Shown: positions 41,677 through 54,651 of the stretch, piece by piece | Position numbering within the stretch: the first letter of the stretch is position 1 | Layout: each line of letters opens with the position of its first letter | Origin: Dasyornis broadbenti | Taxonomy: Eukaryota > Chordata > Aves > Passeriformes > Dasyornithidae | NCBI GenBank assembly: GCA_013397935.1 | Contig: VZRN01005622.1 | Location: 6,186,737-6,250,736, forward strand | Length of the DNA: 64,000 nt | Reading direction: 5' to 3' | The notes under the pieces: model-generated | Told to the model about the DNA's origin: nothing | The model's database searches: none | Seen by the model: the letters and a program-made list of their open reading frames with translations, nothing else | Translations under genes and position numbers: made by a program

Positions 41677-41719
41677 TAAAAAAAAAATAATAAAAAAAAA
41701 ACAAACAAAAAAACCCCCA
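41677..41719. repeat. A-rich low-complexity tract
   Basis: Runs of A with interspersed T and C, ending in CCCCC. Confidence 0.88.
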
Positions 41720-42854
41720 AAACAGTTTACAACAAAACTGGACTTGTAAGATTCCTGAAGAAAATAATTCTGGCAACATATTCCACGCTTTTCTTGTAAA
41801 CATATTAGGTTAAAACCCCAAACCTCCGATCACTTGTGATGCATCATAGCCCAAATAACACAATGCAAGCAAAGGATGCAGCTTCCACAGAAGGCTTTCC
41901 AGCACCTTTCTGGGTGATGCGCTCTACCTCTGGTCTGACTGCAGCCAGCTTTGTGACTAAGAAGAATGGCCAGAGAAATCTCACACCCTTCACAGAAGTC
42001 TTAAGCAAACTTTTCTTGGCATGCAAAAACCTGATTGCATAGGAAGTGGTACTTTCCCCAGGTGTTCCTATGGCAAAACAACATGCCTGCCCAGCACTGG
42101 GTTATTAATGCCTCATTCTCCTGATGTTCTGTGTTGGCAGCCATGACAGAAAGCTTTGAACTTGTTTATTCACACTTGTTTAATCCTGTCTCCACACAGC
42201 ACATCACAGCCTGTGGGGCTTGGAAGATGGATGAGTGAAACCAAGGCCACCAGGGGGTCAGGGTCAGGGTTGTCGCTGAATCTCAATAACTCCATCACTC
42301 ACTGTAGCAGGCACTTCAGAGGTCACCTCAACCAAGGAGTTTGGATAGACATTGGAAAAACAGCTGGCACAAGCACACACATTCCCTGCAGCTGATGCCA
42401 CACGTGGAAACAAGTATAAATCCTTAGCTTCACTGTGTCTTGAGCTGGTTTTAGTCTACTTAGTTATAAAAAGAAAAGAAAAAAATTTTTACAAATATCT
42501 GGTAGGTATCAAGCAGCAGCATGAAGACAGAAGAGAAAACCACTAAAAATCAGAAAATAAATATGTCAGTTTAATATTTCTCCTGTAACTATTTGCTAAG
42601 GGAAAGGAGCAAAAAGAGCACACGATGTTGCAGATTGGCTCTAGTACACAGTGACAGTGGAGGGCAATACATTTCATCCCACTTGTATTGTGCACACTGT
42701 GTACCTCACAAAGAAGCTTCTTTGAAGCACAGACAGCACACGACACAAACTCCTACACTCTCCACTCCTTTAGGAATTTTAATGTGCATCAATGATAAAT
42801 TCTAATTTTTTAAAGCTTTATGTTTAGCATGTATATGTGTTTCATATACCTAAG

Positions 42855-42951
42855 TATTTAATGCATATATATACATATATTTATATATATAATTATGCAT
42901 ATATATACATACATATGTTTTTATATATAATTATGCATATAAAATATATGA
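42855..42951. repeat. AT-rich dinucleotide tract with internal repeat
   Basis: TATA/ATAC-rich sequence. TATATATAATTATGCATATA occurs near 42880 and almost again near 42925, so the tract has partly duplicated internally. It is a simple sequence repeat. Confidence 0.9.
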
Positions 42952-43764
42952 TAGTTAAATAGCTGTATACTGGTCAGGTCCTACACAATATTGCCAATAC
43001 TCTACTATAAGTTTGTATTCCCATAACTTTAGCAAATAATTATGTTGTTAATAACTATATTGCACACTTTATCCTGTTTGTTCACCTGTTCTGTATGACA
43101 CTGGTAGGAACTTGATCATGTCCTGATACAAAATGGTTCCTTTCTTATACCTCTGAACTTATGCTTTCTACATCCACCTCATACTAAACCACTCTGCAAA
43201 ACTGAAATTATTTCCAAGAGAGATGGAAACTAGTATTACTAGCTATCTTTAAGCACATGTGCAGTAATGGAATTAAAAGCATAAATTTGACCCAACCAAG
43301 TTCTCATTTGTACAGAATGCAGGTGCATAATGAGAAAAGTGACATATAAACTTGTATCTGCACATATGCACAGTGTATTTATGATAGCTAGTCAAAATAT
43401 TTTGATGAATAGGAAAATTAGCAGGTGAATTGTACAAAGAATAGTCAAAGACAAGCCTTTATTCTAGGAAGAGAAAATAAGTCCTTACAATCTGACCAAG
43501 CTATTTTAAAAGAAAATCCAGATAAAAAGCCCCCAAAAACCAAAACAGGGCTTTTTCCAAACTCTCCATTTCAAATTTCATAATAAATAAAAGTACAGGT
43601 TTCAGTGTAGATATCATTTAGACTAATGACACTAGTAAGGAAAGAAGTAATTCTACAACAATCTGCAGACCCAATATTTATCCTCCTTTTTGGGAGGGTG
43701 GAACAGTGGACTGATAGTGATTTGGGTTTGGATTTTTTTTTTTCAGATGGTTGGTTTTTGATAC

Positions 43765-43869
43765 ATTTTCGTAAGATATCAATTTCTTAAAGACAAAGGA
43801 AACCTTTTTGTTTGGATTTTCGTAAGATATCAATTTCTTAAAGACAAAGGAAACCTTTTTGTTTGGATT
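43765..43869. repeat. 51-base tandem duplication
   Basis: Two copies of a 51-base unit (43765-43815 and 43816-43866), each beginning ATTTTCGTAAGATATCAATT. I see no difference between them, which implies a recent duplication or homogenisation. The few bases after copy two match the start of the unit. Confidence 0.93.
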
Positions 43870-44652
43870 GCTGCAACTTCTTTCCCTATGGCACATTTTC
43901 TGTAAAGTTTGTTTATATTAAGTGCTCCCAAGGGAAGGGTGGGCTATTTCCAATTTCCAGTAAGACTAATACAATCAATGTTTATACAACACATATAAAA
44001 ATCCATTAAGGAGTCCAAAATTTGCAGTAACTAATAGATTCAGAATCAGATGCTGTTCAAATGGGAACACAACCTTAATAAAAGCATGAAGAAAGTCACC
44101 TGTCTTTTTACATTAGGCAGAGGAAGGCAAATAAAATTAAGACTATTCCTCATATTTTTAAGATATCATACTACCAATCAAAATATTTGGCTTCTGCCTG
44201 TGGTTCTGCAATCAACATGATACATGGCTTTGAACAGATGGTTCTGAATCCCAAAGAAAACATGACTGATGTTCAGTATTGCCACCGACTTTCAGACATG
44301 CATCTGTAGGAGAGGAATTTACAGGTCTGAAACAGGTAATTAAGTTGTTTCTACAGAACAGAAAGAATTTCTGTACCATATTCATGCTAAGGGAGTGAAT
44401 AGGGGCTCTAAGGTACATATCTTTTGCATCCAGAGTGACTTAAATCACTTTTTCCAGACTGCAGGCTACTTAACTCCTCCTCCAGCAATCTGAATGAATA
44501 TTTAATCAACCCAAGAATTAGAATACGTGAGGAAAACGTGAGTTCTAGTTGCTGATTCTGAGTTTGAAACATAAAAAAATTATAAAAACAAGAAGACAGT
44601 ATTAGAAACCACGTAGGTGGAATACAAAGGCAAATACTTTCCAAAAACTCTC

Positions 44653-44687
44653 TTTTTTTTTTTTTTTTGCCATTTTTTTTGCCATTT
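44653..44687. repeat. Poly-T run with GCCATTT duplication
   Basis: Sixteen T, then GCCATTTTTTTT and GCCATTT, a short tandem duplication at the end of the run. Confidence 0.88.
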
Positions 44688-46332
44688 AGTCTTTAGTAAC
44701 CAAAGTGCTTTGTTAAAAGAAAAAGCCATCCTGACACACCTTGAAAAGGTTTAACTTTCCAGTTTGCTTCAATAACTTTAAATTTATACCTAGACTGTGC
44801 TCTTCTGTGGGCTTTGTTATCACTTTAAAAACATTCTAAATATTCTATATTTCAAGAGAAAAGTAAAGTGCAGAAGAAGAAAGAAAATTTTATGTAGACA
44901 TCTCTTCCATAAAGACAATCTTTCTGTAAAGATAACAAACATCTCAATGGCTAAGGTGACAGCATTTCACTCAGATGCTTTCAACTACTCCAGGTGTTCC
45001 ACTACCTGTGTCTTTTTCGGATTCTAACCAAGATAAACAATTGCACTTGTCCAGAGTCCATGAGGGGAATGAGCCACTAAGGCACTTAAACTTCAAATAC
45101 ACGAGATTAAACACCTCATCTGTTCTCTAAATCAGTGGCTTTTACTATCCAAGACAGACCACTGCATCAGATGAACCAACTGGTGAGACGCAGTGGGTCA
45201 TTATGCCACTGCTTCCCACGTAACATAAAAGACATGATATACAACTACCTCAACAGTGCTGCTCTGGAGAAAACACAGGAATTCCTACCTTCTAAACATA
45301 CCTAAAGTTCCATTTAGCATTCATCAGTGCTAAAATATACAATGATCATCCTATGATCTGTCAGATTTATCGGATTATAACAGCCAGCACACGGGGAATT
45401 CCTGTATACATTATGACCTGAAAAATAATTCAAGATTAGCCATTGTAATTTCTTTTGCAAGATTGCTTCTCAATTTATTCCTGTGAAACTGGGGATGTTT
45501 TTCCTCAGGTTCTCATGCATGGATTGCTGTTTTGAGATTACAACAGAAAGAAACTATTTACTTCCCCTAAGCAATGTTTATATGGCTCAGACTTGCTGGG
45601 TTGGTAATCTGTTCATGGGCTGACAGAAACTTGTTTCCTTCTCATTTATTTCAGCAATGATTTTGCATATGAAGTGAGCAACAGGCAGGTTTGAGTCCAA
45701 TTAGTAGAAGAAAAGTCCTCCAGCAAGATGCAGGTGGTTTAAGAAGCTGCCAATTTTGAACACCAAGGCCAACATCTACTTTGGCATACAAGATTAGGCA
45801 ATGAACCCAGCAGGACCCAACAGGAGGATCATTAGACAAGAAGAATGGGATGACACTGAAAATTAGTATAGGAGACACTAATTGAAGTGGAATAATAGAA
45901 AGTGTAAGGCCATATTCTTTCAAACCCATCGCAGAGAAGTTTATGGCAAAGTAGAGTTCATCTGTTACAGACTACAGAAGAAGAGAAAGATCTGTTTCTG
46001 ATTAGTATAGAATGACTATGAGTTACCAAATGCTTATAAACAGTAAAACGTGATCACAGGACTGACAGATCAGGAACAGCAAAGAGAGTGATTAACATCA
46101 GTTCATAAAGCACAGCATGCAGGTCTTGAAATACTACGTGCAATCTACCCACTCCTGTCTCAGAAAACATATGCAGACTAGAACAGGTGATGAACAGCTA
46201 CTGCATCAAGCAAATATTTTCCAAGAGAACACATGAGCTTTTCTTGTTTAACTTAGCAATAGCAGAGATGAGAAGTGACACCATGGTGGTCTGTAAATAG
46301 AAAGGAGAGAAAAGAGCTACTGAAAAATCAGA

Positions 46333-46763
46333 TCATAGGATCACAGAATAGTTTGAGTAGAAATGAACCTTTTAAATATCATCTAGTCCAACCCCCCTGC
46401 AATGACCAAGGACATCTTCAACTAGACCAGCTTGCCCAGAGCTCCATCCAACCTGGCCTTGAATGTTTCCAGGGATGGGGCAGCCACCACCTCTCCGAGC
46501 AGCCTGTTCCAGTGTTTTATCACCTCCACATTAAAAACCTTTTTCCTTACATCTACTCTTGATCAACCCTCCTGTGGTCTAAAACCATCACCCCTTGTCC
46601 TGTTGCAACAGGCCCTGCTAAAAAGTCTTTCCCCACCTTGTTTATAAGTCCCTTCCAAGCACTGAAAGGTTGCTGTAAGATCTCTCCAAAGCCTTCTCTT
46701 GCCCAGGCTGAACAATCCTAATTTTTTCAGCCTTTCCTCATAGGAGAGGTGCTCCAAAGTCAA
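46333..46763 (-). mobile_element. CR1 LINE 3' fragment, about 430 bases
   Basis: The plus strand runs through the whole CR1 3' region in reverse complement: ATCACAGAATAGTTTGAG, CATCTAGTCCAACCCCCCTG, CCAACCTGGCCTTGAATG, GGGATGGGGCAGCCACC, AGCCTGTTCCAGTG, CCCCTTGTCCTGTTGCAACA, GCCCAGGCTGAACAATCC and AGGAGAGGTGCTCCA. It is 5'-truncated and is the best preserved CR1 copy in the window. Short open frames inside it are not genes. Confidence 0.96.
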
Positions 46764-48394
46764 CTAGCATAAATCAAGCATGTTTATGTTTATACTGGAA
46801 ACATGAAAATTATTTTTCTCACCATTTGAATACCTAAGTTCCAAGACAGGCTTTTGAAATCAACAGAAAAGAGTGAACTTGAGGATGAAGGGGAAGGCAA
46901 TCAAACTGCTTTTCAGAGTGCAGCTTGAAACGTTTCTGAATGGAATTACAAAGTACCGCTCTGCAGAATACAGGAACTCAGAGATCCAGGACTCCCAGTT
47001 CTTTGTAACTCTACATCCCTTTGCACAGTGGCAAACAGATCTGTGAGACAGCAGAAAGCGACTGTGTACGCCTCCCTTCTCTATCACAATGAAGCCGTTT
47101 CCCAAGTATCAGTACACATTCACATCACTGCCACTTGAAAAATTCAAAAGAAAGGAGTGGAACAAAACCATTACTTCATTTCCCACATAAATTCCACATA
47201 TTAGAAAGTTTTACAAAGCATAAAATCTATGGGAATATTTAAAGTATCACCAAAGCTATGATTAAATTTTAGTCCTCTAAGAGCAGGAGCAAGGGAAGTA
47301 CATGCCTGAACAAACACAGGAAAAAAAATAAGGAGGAAGGTTAAGGGTTTGGAGTCTTCAAACAGAGTGATTACCAGAATAAAAATCTGTATCAATATAT
47401 ATATAGAGATGTGTATATGGAAAACATCCACCAATCTCATCCTGATAATTACTGTTAATTACCATAGTAATGAACCTTGCTAGAATTAAGAACATGAAAA
47501 ATCTGCAAAGGCATAGTCTGAGCATTGCTTAAAATGAGTTCTTTTTTAAGCCTAACACTGCAGAATACAACAACATGAACGAAGCATATGCCAATAGCTA
47601 ATATTTCAATTAACATTCAAACAGTGCTTATAGGCTCCTGAGCAAAGGGAACAGAGTTGTAAAAAAGCAATGTTATCTTGTTCTCCTTCATTTCCCACAT
47701 GAACTGAAAATCAGAGAAATGTCAACCAAAAAAAATCAGTACATTATGATGTGCCCACTAACAGATCAGTCAGGAGCTGATTTCTTTCAAGGTTTCTGTG
47801 AAGTCATCAGTTGTTTTTCAGCTGACAACATTTTATCAGGTAGAGCATTCAGAATGATGTAAACAGCACATTTGATGTTTAAAAAAAGCAAATCAAATCA
47901 AAGGCAAGGGGTAGAAAGAAGCCAGTAAAAATCAAGTGAGGAAATGTGCAAGAAAATATCAGAAGTAGAATCGCATCAACTGCAAATACCTCCTAAAAAT
48001 GTAACTGGAAGTTCTTTTAGGTGGGGAAAAGCCCAGGGTAGCTCCTGCGCAGAAGAATTCAAGGGATAAATATGACATTCTACACAAAGCTTCTCTAATA
48101 ATTTCTGGCTGTGAGAACTATTTCTGCTGCAGGGATGCTGGGGATGATACTGGACTGTGTGAATACACAGTGCATGAGAGCACATTGCAGAGACTTATTA
48201 ATCTGTTCTCAAGTATTAATTCACGTAGTGGAAACACCTTGAAGCTGTTAAGGAAATTTTTCACTAGGCATACATAACAAACTGAGTATAAGTGCTCACA
48301 GCAAATACTCTTCTGGCACCTGAGCCTGCCTGTTTTGTGTTAACATATGTATCTATCTTTCTTTAGCATTCATTGGTGCTGTGAATGTCTACTC

Positions 48395-48409
48395 AAAAAA
48401 AAAAAAAAA
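48395..48409. repeat. Poly-A run
   Basis: Fifteen A in AT-rich intron. Confidence 0.9.
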
Positions 48410-49320
48410 GAAATCAATTCTAAGAAGACCACAACATGAAAAGAGCAAGGAAAAGGAGAACAAGAACAAGGTCTGGAGAAATCTCCAGGCATGGTACAAC
48501 TTGATATTATGACTGATAGAATTTTAAATATCTTTGGATTGACTTAAAATGTAAGGAGTCTTCAGCTCTTTTAGACTTGGAAGCATTTAAATCTGCATGT
48601 CCAGCTGGAGTTCAAAGGGTAAGAAATGAAGATGTAACAATGTGATGACTTGTCTAAATCCTAGTGGATGATGGTGGGAGGTACTGCTTCTGCCTACATG
48701 GAAGGCATCAATGCTGAAGCACAAACTTAAACAGTTTGTGAGAAATGTGTTAGCAACAGAAGAGACACTTTAGGTAGGTATTCCTGAGGAAGAGCACCTC
48801 TCATAAAAATTCTTGTTCATTCTGGCTACTGGTACAAAAATCACACCCTCTCAAATATGTAGGTTTCTTGTCTCAGGTGAATTCAGAAGAAATAAAAACA
48901 CTAAACTAAATGCTAGATTAATAAAGCAATCACCCGATTATAAAACAATCAGAACTACTTTTTTTGCTTAAAAGGAAACTTTGCAATGAGATATCAAGTC
49001 TGGTCTTGGTTTATCTGATGTGTCTTCATTCATTTGTATTTAGTAACCTCTTTAATTTCTAATAGTGACTAAGAATTAATGCTTTATACAGAACAAACAA
49101 TGGTGTTCCCACCGGCTTTGTCCTAATCCAGTGAAAAGTCCACAGAAATTGCTTCAAAAGTACGGAGAAGGTTTAAGGTATTCCCACCATCTAATGAAAT
49201 GTGCCTTTTCCCAGCTCATCTAATCAGGTACAATTTTATTTGTTCTCTTCTACAAGGAGAATTTAATGTTCATTCAGCATGCTGTGATAATAGCCATGAT
49301 TTGTTATATTTCTTTTTAGA

Positions 49321-49440
49321 GAAAAAGCATGATGAGAAAAAGCATGATGAGGAAAAGCATGATGAGGAAAAGCACGATGAGGAAAAGCACGATGAGGAAA
49401 AGCACGATGAGGAAAAGCACGATGAGGAAAAGCACGATGC
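49321..49440. repeat. 15-base minisatellite, eight units
   Basis: Eight contiguous 15-base units of the form GGAAAAGCACGATGA. Units 1-2 start GAAAA, the first three carry GCATGATGA, and the last five carry GCACGATGA, with the last base changed in unit 8. Because 15 is a multiple of three, it stays open in several frames on both strands and yields charged repeat peptides (EEKHD, HRAFP). Nothing else suggests coding. Confidence 0.97.
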
Positions 49441-50702
49441 TTTCCAGTATCCTGATACTGCTCATAGACCAGACCACAGTCTCCAGCATTCCAATTTCTA
49501 CAATAATTACCTCTGTCTTGATGAGAGTAGAAGAGTGCCAGCTCAGACAGGAAGCATTTTACACTATGTTTAGAAGGATGAGGGTGAGAGAGGTACAAGT
49601 AAAGGAACAGGACAAGCTGTCCACATGTGAAAGCAACCTCAAAGCAAATCAGACTTTGAAATTACCAGTTACAAAATTAATGATGATATTACTACCATAT
49701 ATTAAACAGAAACTAGATTTAAAAAATCATCCGCCCATTTTACAGTCACATACACTGTGCTCTTCTTTCACTCTGAATATCTCAAATGAAATTATTAACT
49801 CCATTATTATGAACATATTGCAGCCTTTTGCACACGCTCCAGCAAATAGCCACTAACATTATGATGCAGAGGTGATTGCATAGCATGTATTTTATATCTC
49901 TCAGTCTTTGTTTATTAACATTTAAATATATCTGGTTTATTTGTAAAATTACTGTCTCCCATGTTTATGATCTGGCTTAGGCCTGCTTTGCAGAACACCT
50001 ATGACTTCACACTAAACTCAATGTACTAACATCTCTTGTTACAGATAAAAACATAATTCAGTTTTGAATCTAACATAAACAGGATCATTATGTTTAGAGA
50101 GTGTTCCAAAGCCTGCTATCCAAGCAATCTGTGGCATATAAATAATGCAAGACCTCTTCTTGCTCCAAATGACTTCAGTTCAAGCATAGACTCAGAAAGA
50201 TGGAAGCCCAAATTTATACTGCCATTACAAAATTCAATCTATTTCTGGTTCTCCAATTGAATTATGACTCAGAGGCTTCCACTGTTTTCTGCACCAACCC
50301 ACACGCTCCCAGTCTTTGCCAATCCATGCACAAAAGAATCCTATTTGTCAATATTCCTGAGCTTTATTATTATTATATTAAAATAGCAGCAAATCCCAGT
50401 TAATCTGCAAAGCTTCATGTTTCCTTTTAAAGGAAAGTAAGGCAGAATATGGGCCATATTTCCCCTCTCCCCCTGACCTCTGAACCACAACCTCCTTGCC
50501 ACTAAAGCGTTCAACACCTCATTTAATCTCTTCTCGCTGCATTGGCACAGCACTGCAAAAAGAAAAGGGAAAAAAATAATCTGGGGACTCCATCAATTTT
50601 TCATGAATTTTCATTTAGGCCAAAGCCCCCTGTAACAGTGGTCGATAGATCAAGCTGCTGTCACATATTTAACACCTGGGGCTGCAGCTGCTCTCCCTGG
50701 GG

Positions 50703-50735
50703 GCTGCCTCTGACTCCGGCTGCATCAGAGGCAGC
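50703..50735. repeat. GC-rich perfect 11-base hairpin
   Basis: GCTGCCTCTGA (50703-50713) pairs fully with TCAGAGGCAGC (50725-50735) around an 11-base loop. It sits in a locally GC-rich island (about 50640-50870) with GGCGCCCCGGTGC-like sequence, unlike the AT-rich flanks. Confidence 0.9.
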
Positions 50736-52478
50736 TCCAGCCAGGGCAGGGATCCTCCTGCTCCTTCCCATGCTCACATGTGGCGCCCCGGTGCTCCCAG
50801 CTGAAATCCTAGCTACAGTCACTACTGCAAATGTGTTTCCTGATATTCCCACTGGAAAAATCCCCTACGTAGGTTCGATCGCCTCAACTGGTGCATTGTG
50901 GAAAAAAATGTGCTTTTATTTTAAAACTTCTGGCGTTCGAATATGAAAGCAGTTTGGTGAAAGATCAAACTATTTTAAGCCTACTTCCCTTTCTAAAGTC
51001 TCCCAAGAAAGTCTGAACATCAACATTTGTCTAATAACGCCAACCCTTGTTCAATTTCAATGAAAAAATTCGAAAGGACAAAATCAAAAGAAAGAAGTTT
51101 TACTCTTTTGAATACAATTCTTCATAGAGGTTTTAAGACTAGAACATCTGTTTTTAATGATTTAACCATAAAACAAAAAGACTGTATGAGAATTTGCCAC
51201 GTACACCTTGGAACACAGGTAGCATTAGCATTATTTTTTCCTTCTGAGGGAGTTCCTACTGAAAAATCTGCATGAAGCACACCATGAATTAATGTATTAA
51301 AAGAATTAAATAGAATAAGTCATATCTACCCTAAATTGTGTTTCAAATAACAACTTTTTCTTCCAAATACCAACTATTTCTTCTTAAATGTCTTTCAGAA
51401 TAAAGGTGCTCTAAATTAAAAGCAAAAATATTCTAAAAGCATATTCAATATATCAATGATTTTTTTTTTTTCTCCCCCCCTTAATTTTGAAAATCACAGG
51501 TCTTGACAGTTTTACTGGCATGGGCAAATTTTTCTGAGGACATACATCAGCACAAATATACCTGCCCTGGGCTGTATGCATGTGCTCTGAAGAGGCATGG
51601 GTTTAAACGCATATCTTTTGTGCCTTGGAAGGGCTGGTGTTAACTGTTACTCAATCAAAAAGAGCTTAGAGATTTCAGCAACTTGAAAAAACTCACTCCA
51701 AAAAAGACAAGGGGCAAAAAGACTGCGTTTAAGATGGGCCACACTATACTTTGAATCACTCTGTCCCAGCTGAATTCCACTTCTGTCTTTACACGTAAGT
51801 ATGGATACATCAGAAGACTTTCAATCCCACTGCTTTTGTGGCAGGTACACATGAAGGGGGTAAAATAAAACAAAACAAAGAAGGAATAGAAGAAAATGAA
51901 TCACAATTAACACTCTTTACCATACTAATGCATAAGCACAAACACATCTAACATATACAAACCCAATAAATATTTCTTCATAAATCATTCAAAAGTTGCA
52001 AGAGCACATTATTAGCAACTGCCATTTTAATAAACAAAGTAAAACAATTATAGATTCTTACTCTGAAACAGCACACTCAAGCATTTTAAACCTGTGAAAA
52101 CCAGCAGTTTGTCTCTAATGGCACGATTTGAGGCCACCTACAGTCAGATAATAATCCAGAACCCTGTTGTCAGCAAAGGACAACCGTCCTTTTTTTTCTG
52201 GTGATGAAAACAGCTTGGCTTAGTGTGGAAAGAGGAGTTTTCAACACCATGACAGAGAGCACGAGTCAGACCGGATCATGTGTGGCCAGCCCAGCTCCCA
52301 AGGACAGGGCTGCACTATCCAGGCAACTCAACAGTTTTCCAGCAGGAGCTGAGAACAGGTGAATGGGGACTCCCTGCTGACAACAGCCTGTCACCAGCAA
52401 CTCATTTCCCGAGTGTGCAAATGGGCTGCTACAGACCTGCCCATCTTCTTCAGCCCAGAAATGCTGACGTTAGAAAAG

Positions 52479-52523
52479 AAAAAAAAAAAAAAAAAAAAAA
52501 ACCCCAACCTTNAAAAAAAAAAA
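52479..52523. repeat. Poly-A run with an ambiguous base
   Basis: A run of 23 A, then ACCCCAACCTT-like sequence, an N at 52512, and another A run. It follows a locally GC-richer block (about 52230-52460). The N marks uncertain sequence. Confidence 0.9.
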
Positions 52524-54645
52524 GAGCCTCAAAATAACTGTTCTCTGAAAGTCACTTGAAAGCCTGATTTAGAACCAAAAATTACCTCAAAACCAAGCAA
52601 AATACTGTTTGCTATAATCTTCCAAAGGATGCCTTTGATACACACCAAGCACCGCCATGTGCTTTTAAAAATCACAGCAGAATCTCTAAAATTAAGTACA
52701 CAAACAATGTACATATTATTTATGCTTTTCTCCATTGATGAACACCTTTCTATAATCACAGCCACAGTATTGCTCAAGGAAAGATAAAGCATTGTTGAAG
52801 TGAAATAGGAGAGCCTGCTTCAGAACTAAACCCTTTAACTGGGGGATTCAGGCAGTTAAATTTCAAAGCTATGGAGGAAACAGTAAAAGCACAATGTTAT
52901 CACAAAAACTGCAGCCATGGTTTCAGATCTCAGGTTTCACATTCGCATTGATCCTGCCCTAAAATACCTGACAAAGGAGCACAGCTTTATTATTTTTAAA
53001 GTTTTCTACTATCTCCCATACAATTCATGCCTGACCTGCCACCAGCTGCAGTGGTTAAATAAACTCTAGAGACCGGAGATGTAACAAGAGTCTCTCAGCA
53101 GTCAATGAAGTAGACATCAGTGAAAACTGATCAGATATAAAGCACATTTAAATTTCAAAATAACTAGTCACTTTAATTTGATGACTCAAGGTACAACTGG
53201 AACAATCCTTTGAACTTCAACAGGAGATTCTGAATCTCAAAAGAATTACAATAAAGATTAAGTGTTTATGCCTCTCTCTTAGGATTTCTCAACAGACAGT
53301 TAAAACACACGTACAAAGACACAAATAATCCAATAAATTTTTCTAGTCATACTCACCCAGATTTCAGCCTTCCTTAAACTGGTTTCTCCTCAATTCCCAA
53401 ATACCTACCAAAACTGAGTAACTTTCTGTGATGCATTTACTGGCACATTTACTTGTGCTTTGATAGTGTGCCAAAACTGCTTTCATTTTTTTTTGACACA
53501 GTTTTGAATCTAGGTTACAACAGGTGAAATGTAGTGCACAAGTCTGTTCTACTTGGATTATTCCACCATTTAAAGGTTTCAAAAATGGTCTTTTCTGCAA
53601 TTTCTGAGAAAACAGAAGCCTCAAGATCACACCACATTAGCTATAAAAGTCTAAAGACTACATCAGGAGTAAAGATTTCTCTTCTGCGCTTCTTCTTTTA
53701 AACATACCATCTACTAGGGACTTAAATCCATTCTTTATCAATCAAGCAATACAAGTTTGTTCTAAAGCCCTACTTCAAACACATTTTAGCGAAACTACTG
53801 TCAGATGAATGTGGCTGAAAAACTCAAGCCCAGCAAGAAGAGAACATTCATAAATCTATTAAAATACAATTTTATATGAAGATGCAAATTCTAAATAAAA
53901 AGATCAGTGTTGATTCAACCCATATAATTAAGCAGCAAAAAAACGGTGCAGCTGATTGTATTCTAAGTCTGATGAGCTTTTCTGCTGTGTGAATATAACA
54001 AATGTATCTGCTAACTCTACTGGAAGCAGACTACCATGCCAGGTGGGCTCTGAAAGAGCCCTGTTGACTTCTCTGTTAAGACAAAGAGAATCGATAAAGA
54101 GCAAGACTGCTCCGGATGATATGAGAAATGGCCAACAATTTCACTTGCCATTCACATAATGAATGAGGCCTGGGTCAAGTTTATGACAGAGGAGCATATA
54201 TTGAGGTTTCCAGCAGTACAGAACATGAGTCACCATGACGCTGTCTGCTTCTGTTGAGGTAACAGATGATGAGATAAAGAGAAACAGACAGTGCACCTTA
54301 GATTAAATGACAGGTATTTTTCCACATTAGTTCCAGTATAACCAATTCTAGACATAATTTAAAAATTAGATTATTCTTCAGAGGAAGATTATCCTTTGTC
54401 CATGTTTGTGCCAATCATGATTATACACTGGCTAGAACCTCATTTCAGTATAGATCACCTATTCTGTACGGTCACTGCTACCGAACAAGCACAAGAGAAA
54501 ATGCCTTGACCAAGAGCAACAGCTAATGACAAAACACTGTACTTATCCTCATTTATGATCTCCCAGGATGCTGACCACGTGCAAGTGTTGGCTGACACCA
54601 TAAAAGCCATCGTGAAGTTTTACCAAATACTAAACAAACAAAACT

Positions 54646-54651
54646 ACTCAC
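54646..54651 (-). other. ROBO2: Splice donor of the ROBO2 Ig1 exon
   Basis: On the minus strand the coding frame runs GAA GTG GCA T and then GTGAGT, a consensus 5' splice site. The split codon beginning with T agrees with the Leu that follows LEVA in ROBO2 proteins (TTA or TTG), which fixes the downstream exon edge. Confidence 0.93.

Larger units (their letters stand above)
32966..42854. other. Intron stretch, no gene seen
   Basis: AT-rich sequence with the microsatellites listed, an ATTAATTA-rich palindromic patch near 35038-35060, and an A run at 37551. No coding exon or transposon is recognised. Confidence 0.6.
1..54651 (-). other. ROBO2: ROBO2 intron downstream of the Ig1 exon (partial)
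   Basis: More than 54 kb of intron follow the Ig1 exon. Very long introns near the 5' end are typical of ROBO genes. I looked for the Ig2-encoding exon on the minus strand and did not recognise one, but a short exon without a start codon could be missed by eye. All open frames here are short, lack recognisable domains and are consistent with chance. Recognisable contents are listed separately. The rest is AT-rich single-copy-looking sequence. Confidence 0.85.

Noticed and set aside
49199..49856. Two overlapping plus-strand open frames, up to 175 codons, with charged repeats
   Set aside because: They are open only because a 15-base minisatellite has no stop in these frames. The opposite strand is open too. 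No domain, splice signal or conserved context supports a gene.
52175..52197. Hairpin AAAGGAC/GTCCTTT followed by T residues, like a bacterial intrinsic terminator
   Set aside because: The host is a vertebrate and the site is deep in a Pol II intron. A 7-base stem before a T run is expected by chance.
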